In this document: one piece after another, positions 56,846 through 64,000 of the stretch | How the letters are laid out: each line of letters opens with the position of its first letter | Position numbering within the stretch: the stretch's first letter is position 1 | Notes under the pieces: generated by a model | Told to the model about the DNA's origin: nothing | Databases searched by the model: none | What the model saw: the letters and a program-made list of their open reading frames with translations, nothing else | Position numbers and translations under genes: made by a program | Assembly (NCBI GenBank): GCA_963695375.1 | Contig: OY968767.1 | Span: 2,108,001 to 2,172,000 of the forward strand | Origin: JACCVL01 sp963695375 | GTDB lineage: Bacteria; Actinomycetota; Actinomycetes; Propionibacteriales; Nocardioidaceae | Direction of reading: 5' to 3' | DNA length: 64,000 bases

Positions 56846-56933
56846 GGAGGGGAGTATTCCTCGCGGTGGTGTCGTCAGCACGGTTCGATCGACCCGGTGC
56901 CACCGGCCGGCCGAACCGGCGGAAGAGACCTCC
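56846..56933 (+). ncRNA. yybP-ykoY (manganese) riboswitch
   Basis: The leader contains the hallmark GGGGAGTA (56849-56856), the CGTCAGCACGG junction (about 56873-56883), a GC-rich paired arm (CCGGCCGGCCGAACCGGC) and GAGACC (56925-56930). GGAGG (56846-56850) pairs with CCTCC (56929-56933) to close P1. These are the conserved L1, L3 and P1 features of the yybP-ykoY family, which senses Mn2+. The terC gene 48 bp downstream is a typical target. Confidence 0.82.
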
Positions 56934-56981
56934 ACGTCACCGGCTGCGCGGCAGCCCCGAGCCTGAACGAAAGGCGAGTAC

Positions 56982-57998
56982 GTGGACGTCTCGACCACAG
57001 CCTGGTGGGTGACCATCGGCGCCACCGTCGCGGTGCTGCTGTTCGACGTGCTGATCATCGGCCGTCGCCCGCACGAGCCCAGCATGCGCGAGTCCGCCAT
57101 CTACATCAGCGTCTACACCGCGATGGCCGTCGTCTTCGGGTTGTGGGTGTGGGCCGACTACGGCAGCGGATTCGCCGGCGAGTTCTTCGCCGGCTGGCTG
57201 ACCGAGTATTCGCTGTCGATCGACAACCTGTTCGTCTTCATCATCATCATGGGCGCGCTGGGGGTGCCCCGGAAGTACCAGCAGGAGGCACTGCTCGTCG
57301 GCATCATCCTGGCCCTGGTCCTCCGCGGGATCTTCATCGCCGTGGGCGCTGTCGCGATCAACCAGTTCGCCTGGATCTTCTACCTGTTCGGCGCGTTCCT
57401 CATCTACACCGCGGTCCAGCTGGCCCGGCACCGCGACGACAGCGACGAGTACCACGAGAACCGGATCATCCGGATGATCAAGGCGCGGGTGCCGTCCACC
57501 GACGAGTACCACGGGCTCAAGCTGCTGGTCCGGGAGAACGGGCGGCGGGTGATGACCCCGATGCTGATCGTGATCGTGGCCCTCGGGTCCACCGACGTGC
57601 TGTTCGCGCTGGACTCGATCCCCGCCATCTACGGCCTCACCGAGGAGCCGTACCTGGTCCTGACGGCGAACATCTTCGCGCTGATGGGGCTGCGGCAGCT
57701 GTACTTCCTGCTCGGCGGGCTGCTGGACCGGTTGATCTACCTGTCCTTCGGCCTGGCGGTGATCCTCGCGTTCATCGGGGTCAAGCTGGTGCTGCACGCG
57801 CTGCACGAGAACGAGCTGCCCTTCATCAACGGCGGCGAGCACGTGGGTGTCCCGGAGATCCCGATCTGGCTGTCGCTGGTGGTCATCGTCGCGTCGCTGG
57901 TGGTGACCGCGGTCGCCAGCCTGCTCGCGGTCCGCAACGATCCGTCCAAGGCCGCCGACCTGCCCGAGGCGACCGAGGAGAACGCGCCGCCGCGCTGA
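56982..57998 (+). CDS. TerC-family integral membrane protein (probable metal exporter)
   Basis: 338-residue membrane protein with about nine hydrophobic segments and the two family signatures EYSLSIDNLFVFIIIM and STDVLFALDSIPAIYG, which hold conserved acidic residues. Members such as Alx and MeeF/MeeY export manganese. The GTG start at 56982 follows AAAGGCGAG. The upstream yybP-ykoY element strongly suggests Mn2+-induced expression and a manganese-export role, instead of tellurium resistance as the family name implies. Confidence 0.92.
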   Translation: MDVSTTAWWVTIGATVAVLLFDVLIIGRRPHEPSMRESAIYISVYTAMAVVFGLWVWADYGSGFAGEFFAGWLTEYSLSIDNLFVFIIIMGALGVPRKYQQEALLVGIILALVLRGIFIAVGAVAINQFAWIFYLFGAFLIYTAVQLARHRDDSDEYHENRIIRMIKARVPSTDEYHGLKLLVRENGRRVMTPMLIVIVALGSTDVLFALDSIPAIYGLTEEPYLVLTANIFALMGLRQLYFLLGGLLDRLIYLSFGLAVILAFIGVKLVLHALHENELPFINGGEHVGVPEIPIWLSLVVIVASLVVTAVASLLAVRNDPSKAADLPEATEENAPPR

Positions 57999-58132
57999 CT
58001 GCGGCCCCGGCCGAGCGGTGGTGTCGGACGGTCGGGATGGCCCCAACGCGTCATTGACCGCGCTCGCTCGCGGGAGCAGCATCGACCGCGGAGGCGCCGG
58101 CCGCTCCGGCGCGCCGGAAGGAGACGGCCGAC

Positions 58133-58453
58133 ATGCCCAGGTACCTGTACGCGGTCAACTACAGCCAGCAGGGGCTCGACGGGGTGCGCAGCAAGGGTGC
58201 CGCGGACCGGGCCACCGCGGTCGGGGACCTCGCCCGGAGCATGGGCGGGTCGCTGGAGGGGTTCTACTTCGCGTTCGGTGGCGTCGACGCGTACGTGCTG
58301 GTGGACCTGCCCGACGACGAGACCGCTGCCGCGGTCTCGCTCACGGTGACGAGCAGCGGCGCCGCGACGGTCCGGACCACCAAGCTGCTGAGCACCGACG
58401 AGATCGACGCCGCGCTGGGCAAGACGGTCCCGTACCGGCCACCAGGGCAGTAG
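58133..58453 (+). CDS. GYD domain protein
   Basis: 106-residue protein of the GYD family (dimeric alpha-beta barrel-like): MPRYLYAVNYSQQGLDGVRSK, SMGGSLEGFYFAFGGVDAYVLVD and TTKLLSTDEIDAALGKT. The function is unknown; some similar domains bind metal or form small-molecule-binding dimers. A strong ribosome-binding site GGAAGGAG precedes the ATG. The 134-bp gap after terC holds a GC-rich hairpin-like stretch but no recognised terminator. Confidence 0.85.
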   Translation: MPRYLYAVNYSQQGLDGVRSKGAADRATAVGDLARSMGGSLEGFYFAFGGVDAYVLVDLPDDETAAAVSLTVTSSGAATVRTTKLLSTDEIDAALGKTVPYRPPGQ

Positions 58454-58476
58454 CACCGCGGGGTCGACCCGCAGCG

Positions 58477-59901
58477 TCAGCCCAGGTCCGTGGGGTCCTT
58501 GACGTAGGTGCGCTGGGCGCGCAGGGCACGGTTGGCGAGCCAGGTGACCACCCACAGCAGCACGCCGATCGCGAGCAGGACGCCGGCGACCTCGTACTGG
58601 TTCTGGGCGCGACCGGACAGCGGGGTGACGAGGTAGGCGCAGGCGGCGGCTCCGACCAGCGGGAGCGCCGTGGGGGCCCGGAAGTGCCCGTGCTCGACGG
58701 TGTCGCTGCGCAGCACGAGCACCGCGATGTTGACGACCGCGAAGACCGCGAGCAGCAGCAGGCTGGTGGTGCCGCCGAGCGTCTCCACCGCGGTGCTGCT
58801 CAGGGTGTTGGCGTAGGCGATCAGGCCGAGCGCGATGCCGGTGGTGAACAGGATGGAGGCCCACGGGGTGCGCCGGACCGGGTGCACCTTGGCCAGGAAG
58901 GGCGGGAGCACCGCCTGCCGGCCCATCCCGTAGAGCAGCCGGCTGGCCATCAGCATGTTGATCAGCGCGGAGTTTGCCACCGCGAACATCGCGATGAAGG
59001 GGAAGATGTCGCCCACCGGCAGGTCCGGGGCGCCGGCGCGGACCACTTCGAGCAGTGGTGACTCCGCCTTGGCGAGCTCGCCGACCGGCACGATCGCGAC
59101 GGCGGAGATCGACACCAGCACGTAGATCAGGCCGGTGATTCCGAGGCCGGTGAGCATCACCTTGGGAAAGATGCGGGACGGGTCCCTGGTCTCCTCGGCC
59201 ATGTTCACGGAGTCCTCGAACCCCACCATCGCGAAGAACGCGAGTGAGGTCGCGGTGGTGACCGCCAGGAAGACGTTCTTGTCCTCCGGGGTGTCGAACG
59301 CGACCACCGCTCCCCAGTCGGCGTCGCCCTGGCTGATCACCCACAGGCCGACCAGGATCACCAGCAACAGGCCGGTGAGCTCGACCACCGTCAGCACGAC
59401 GTTGGCCTTGACGCTCTCACCGACGCCACGCAGGTTCACCGCCGCGATCAGCAGCATGAACCCCAGCGCCACGATGAGCAGCCCGCCGCTGCCCGTGGCG
59501 AGGTCGAGGCCGAAGCCGGCGCTCAGGTTGGCCGCGAACGCCAGGGACGCCGTGGACGCCGAGGTGATGCCGGAGGCCATCACGGTGAAGCAGACCAGGA
59601 ACGTGACGAAGTGGATGCCGAAAGCCTTGTGGGTGTAGAGCGCCGCCCCCGCCGCCTGGGGATACTTGGTCACCAGCTCGAGGTAGGAGAAGGCGGTGAT
59701 CGTCGCCACCGCGAAGGCGACGAGGAACGGCACCCAGGCAGCGCCCCCGACCTCGCCGGCGACGTCACCGGTCAGTGCGTAGACGCCGGTGCCGAGGATG
59801 TCTCCGACGATGAACAGCAGCAGCAGGCGCGGGCCCATGGCCCGTCGCAGCTCCGCGCTCTGCTCGCCGGTCTCGGTTTCAGTCGTGCCAGCTTCGCTCA
59901 T
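58477..59901 (-). CDS. APC-family amino acid permease
   Basis: 474-residue transporter with about 12 hydrophobic segments and the APC motifs LFIVGDILGTGVYALTG, VKANVVLTVVELTGLLLVILV and FFAMVGFEDSVNMAEETRDPSRIFP. The substrate cannot be named from sequence. It is convergent with the GYD gene. It lies between terC and the MBL-fold gene, in a block also found near uvrA/uvrB in other actinobacteria as far as I recall. Confidence 0.87.
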   Translation of the reverse strand: MSEAGTTETETGEQSAELRRAMGPRLLLLFIVGDILGTGVYALTGDVAGEVGGAAWVPFLVAFAVATITAFSYLELVTKYPQAAGAALYTHKAFGIHFVTFLVCFTVMASGITSASTASLAFAANLSAGFGLDLATGSGGLLIVALGFMLLIAAVNLRGVGESVKANVVLTVVELTGLLLVILVGLWVISQGDADWGAVVAFDTPEDKNVFLAVTTATSLAFFAMVGFEDSVNMAEETRDPSRIFPKVMLTGLGITGLIYVLVSISAVAIVPVGELAKAESPLLEVVRAGAPDLPVGDIFPFIAMFAVANSALINMLMASRLLYGMGRQAVLPPFLAKVHPVRRTPWASILFTTGIALGLIAYANTLSSTAVETLGGTTSLLLLAVFAVVNIAVLVLRSDTVEHGHFRAPTALPLVGAAACAYLVTPLSGRAQNQYEVAGVLLAIGVLLWVVTWLANRALRAQRTYVKDPTDLG

Positions 59902-59972
59902 GGGCAGCCACTGTCGACCCCCGGTGCCTGCCGGGCAAGCGGGACACGCACCCGGCGATCAGCGGTCGCGGC

Positions 59973-60626
59973 TCACCAGCCCCGGTCGCGCCACTGCGGC
60001 AGCTGCGGGCGCTCCGCCCCGAGCGTCGAGTCGGCTCCGTGGCCGGGATAGAACCAGGTCTCGTCCGGGAACCGGTCGAACAGCTTGTGCTCGACCTCGT
60101 CGACCAGTGTCTCGAAGTCCTCGGCGGACCAGGTCTTCCCGACGCCGCCGGGGAACAGGCTGTCGCCGGTGAACAGGTGCGGGGGACCGTCGGGGTCGTC
60201 GTAGGCCAAGGCGATCGAGCCCGGTGTGTGGCCGACGAGGGAGATCACGCCGAGCCGGCAGCTGCCGACGGAGATCTCGTCGCCGTCGTCGAGCGGCCGA
60301 TCGACCTCGACCGGCAGGTGCGCGGCGTCGTCCCGGCCGGCGAGCGTGCGCGCTCCGGTGGCCTGGACCAGCAGCGGCAGCGCCTGCCAGTGGTCGGCGT
60401 GCCGGTGCGTCGTGACGACCGTGGCGAGGCCGCGATCGCCGACGAGCTCGAGCAGCCGGTCCGGTTCCTCCGCGGCGTCGACCAGCAGCTGCTCACCGGT
60501 CTCCCGGCAGCGCAGCAGATAGGCGTTGTTGTCCATCGGCCCGACGGCGAGCTTGGTCACGACCAGCCGGGACAGCTCGCGCACGTCCGGGGGACCGCCC
60601 ACGCTGACCGCTCCGGTGTACGCCAC
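59973..60626 (-). CDS. MBL-fold metallo-hydrolase (glyoxalase II-like)
   Basis: 217-residue metallo-beta-lactamase-fold protein. The zinc ligands are in THRHADHW (HxHxDH), GHTPGSIAL, FTGDSLFPGGVGK and the final HGADST-type histidine. Glyoxalase II or sulfur-dioxygenase-like hydrolysis is expected. The GTG at 60626 (VAYTGAVSVGGPPDV) matches the family N-terminus, and GGGAGGGCGATC lies just upstream. Members are usually encoded beside uvrA in actinobacteria. Confidence 0.9.
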   Translation of the reverse strand: MAYTGAVSVGGPPDVRELSRLVVTKLAVGPMDNNAYLLRCRETGEQLLVDAAEEPDRLLELVGDRGLATVVTTHRHADHWQALPLLVQATGARTLAGRDDAAHLPVEVDRPLDDGDEISVGSCRLGVISLVGHTPGSIALAYDDPDGPPHLFTGDSLFPGGVGKTWSAEDFETLVDEVEHKLFDRFPDETWFYPGHGADSTLGAERPQLPQWRDRGW

Positions 60627-60898
60627 GATCGCCCTCCCGGACCGGTCGGTCCCGCGGTGGCAGCCGCGGGAGCTCGCGGTCGCAGCGTAGGCCCGAGCCG
60701 TCGGTGCCGCGCCGGCTGGCCACGTCCTGACCCGCGCTCGGGTCTTTCGCCTGTTTCGTCCATATTCCGCGCGGCCGGCCGGCCGGCGGGCCGATCCCCA
60801 GGCCGCTGTTCTCGAGATGACAGCACCCGACGCTGGCCGTACCGTCGGACGCTGATCGTCTTCCGTCACGGGTCCGCCGAGTTCCGCCCGCCCGTGAC
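60627..60898. other. Non-coding region upstream of the rpf riboswitch
   Basis: About 270 bp with no gene. A possible -10 CATATT (about 60763-60768) would start a leader of roughly 320 bases into the c-di-AMP riboswitch and the Rpf-like gene. The rest is GC-rich with inverted stretches. Confidence 0.35.
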
Positions 60899-61082
60899 GC
60901 CGCCGAGTGAGAGGCAACCCCGGGCGGGAGCGGGGGACCCACTTTTCCACGGTGCCACAGCCCGGGCCGCGCGAGCGCGGACCGGGTGGCGCCTCGGGGT
61001 GAAGCCAGGGTCCCCAGCGCGCGCGCTGAGGCCACGGCCGGGCACCCTCCGCCCGAACCCGACAGCTCACCCCGCAGGCGGC
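60899..61082 (+). ncRNA. ydaO-yuaA (cyclic di-AMP) riboswitch
   Basis: Recognised from conserved blocks in order: GGGGGACCCA (60932-60941), GGGGTGAA (60996-61003) and CCCGACAGCTCACC (61058-61071) followed by CGCAGGCGGC. GCCGCC (60899-60904) pairs with GGCGGC (61077-61082) to form P1. The GGAG ribosome-binding site (61083-61086) is immediately next to P1, so ligand binding could control translation or an upstream terminator. Such elements precede rpf and cell-wall genes in Streptomyces and relatives. Confidence 0.85.
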
Positions 61083-61097
61083 GGAGTGGTTCCGTCC

Positions 61098-61589
61098 ATG
61101 TCCTCCCTCCCCGCGCTTCTTGCCCACCTGCGAGCGTCCCTCACCGTCCTCGTCGCGATGACCGCGGCGCTCGTGCTCGGGGCCGGCCTGCTGGCCGCGC
61201 CCGCGAACGCCGCCACCGACCGCACCTGGAACCGGCTGGCCAACTGCGAGTCCGGGGGGAACTGGCACATCAACACCGGCAACGGCTACCACGGCGGGCT
61301 GCAGTTCTCCCGCTCCACCTGGCGCGCCTACTCCGGTGGGCACTTCGCCCGGCGGGCCGACAACGCCCGCCGGATCGAACAGGTCGCCGTGGCTCAGCGG
61401 GTCCTGCGGGGCCAGGGGTGGGGGGCCTGGCCGTCCTGTTCGAGCCGGCTCGGCCTCGGGGCCAAGGAGCGCCGGGCCGACTGGGGGGTCGGCAAGTGGA
61501 AGCACGCCGGCGGGCACCACCACAACTCCAGCAAGCACCGGTCGGGCGAGCACCGCTGCCACACCAAGCCCGGCGTCCAGGTCGGCTGA
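61098..61589 (+). CDS. Resuscitation-promoting-factor-like secreted transglycosylase
   Basis: 163-residue exported protein with a signal peptide (about 1-40, LVLGAGLLAAPANAA) and an Rpf/lysozyme-like domain: TWNRLANCESGGNWHINTG with the catalytic glutamate, YHGGLQFSRSTWRAYSGG and RRIEQVAVAQRVLRGQGWGAWPSCS. A basic histidine-rich tail (GGHHHNSSKHRSGEHR) follows. It probably cuts peptidoglycan glycan strands and promotes growth from dormancy. The start at 61098 lies 15 bp after the c-di-AMP riboswitch, which likely controls it. Confidence 0.9.
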   Translation: MSSLPALLAHLRASLTVLVAMTAALVLGAGLLAAPANAATDRTWNRLANCESGGNWHINTGNGYHGGLQFSRSTWRAYSGGHFARRADNARRIEQVAVAQRVLRGQGWGAWPSCSSRLGLGAKERRADWGVGKWKHAGGHHHNSSKHRSGEHRCHTKPGVQVG

Positions 61590-61598
61590 CCGGCGGAC

Positions 61599-61620
61599 TG
61601 TCGGAGGCGGCGGTTAGCCT
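61599..61620 (+). promoter_or_regulatory. PafBC/RecA-independent-type damage promoter of uvrA
   Basis: TGTCGGAG, eight bases, then TAGCCT. It has the same spacing as the element before uvrB and fits the PafBC-dependent promoter pattern. A start near 61627 gives a leader of about 33 bases that includes the ribosome-binding site. Confidence 0.6.
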
Positions 61621-61659
61621 TCCTCCGAGCCGTCCGTCGATCCCAGGAGAGTCGCCGTC

Positions 61660-64000
<2,341 letters not shown>

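Overview
The window is very GC-rich, densely coded DNA from a high-GC actinobacterium (class Actinomycetes). The evidence is sepH, DUF4193, DUF4235, DUF3093, DUF3710 and DUF3159 genes, an Rpf-like resuscitation factor, a DUF222/HNH gene, many GTG starts, and many probable leaderless transcripts. From 13.8 to 21.8 kb the gene order and orientation (DUF4193, DUF3093, dut, DUF3710, OB-fold, DUF3159, two TrkA proteins, APC transporter, TRAM methyltransferase) match what I remember of Mycobacterium tuberculosis Rv2699c to Rv2689c. I cannot name the genus. No rRNA, tRNA, insertion sequence, prophage or CRISPR array was found.

Layout. 0-13.5 kb: acyl-CoA synthetase divergent from a GNAT/acyl-CoA-synthetase-like protein acetyltransferase, chromate transporter, DUF5998, phosphodiesterase, tdk and rhodanese run, convergent MFS-sepH operon, then hemH-suhB. 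13.7-26 kb: the conserved actinobacterial core, then aconitase, TauE and a flavin-reductase-like protein. 26-34 kb: a HIT gene flanked by inverted arrays of 22-bp repeats, dxs, an amino-acid permease, PAC2, DUF1918, TesB and an epimerase. 34-41 kb: secreted M23 peptidase, LCP protein, a DUF222/HNH gene with an SOS box on its start codon, and a DUF1501/DUF1800 pair. 41-45 kb: MaoC, FabG4-like and FadA2-like lipid genes. 45-53 kb: two VOC/YjbR pairs around a DNA-repair block (frameshifted ATP-dependent DNA ligase, AlkA-like glycosylase, uvrB). 53-64 kb: SppA, a secreted glycosidase-like protein with a truncated copy beside it, TerC under a manganese-type riboswitch, a GYD protein, a permease, a metallo-beta-lactamase-fold hydrolase, an Rpf-like protein under a c-di-AMP-type riboswitch, and uvrA (cut by the window end).

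Themes. Potassium and c-di-AMP: two RCK/TrkA proteins share an overlapping divergent promoter with a KimA-like transporter, and a ydaO-type element precedes the Rpf-like gene. DNA damage: uvrB and uvrA both carry a PafBC-like promoter (TGTCGG.G, 8 bases, TAnnnT), while the HNH gene carries a LexA-type box. At least sixteen genes have a -10-like hexamer 6-8 bases before the start codon, which suggests leaderless transcription. Two conserved genes (TRAM methyltransferase, DNA ligase) each carry a single-base frameshift, which could be real or could be sequence error.
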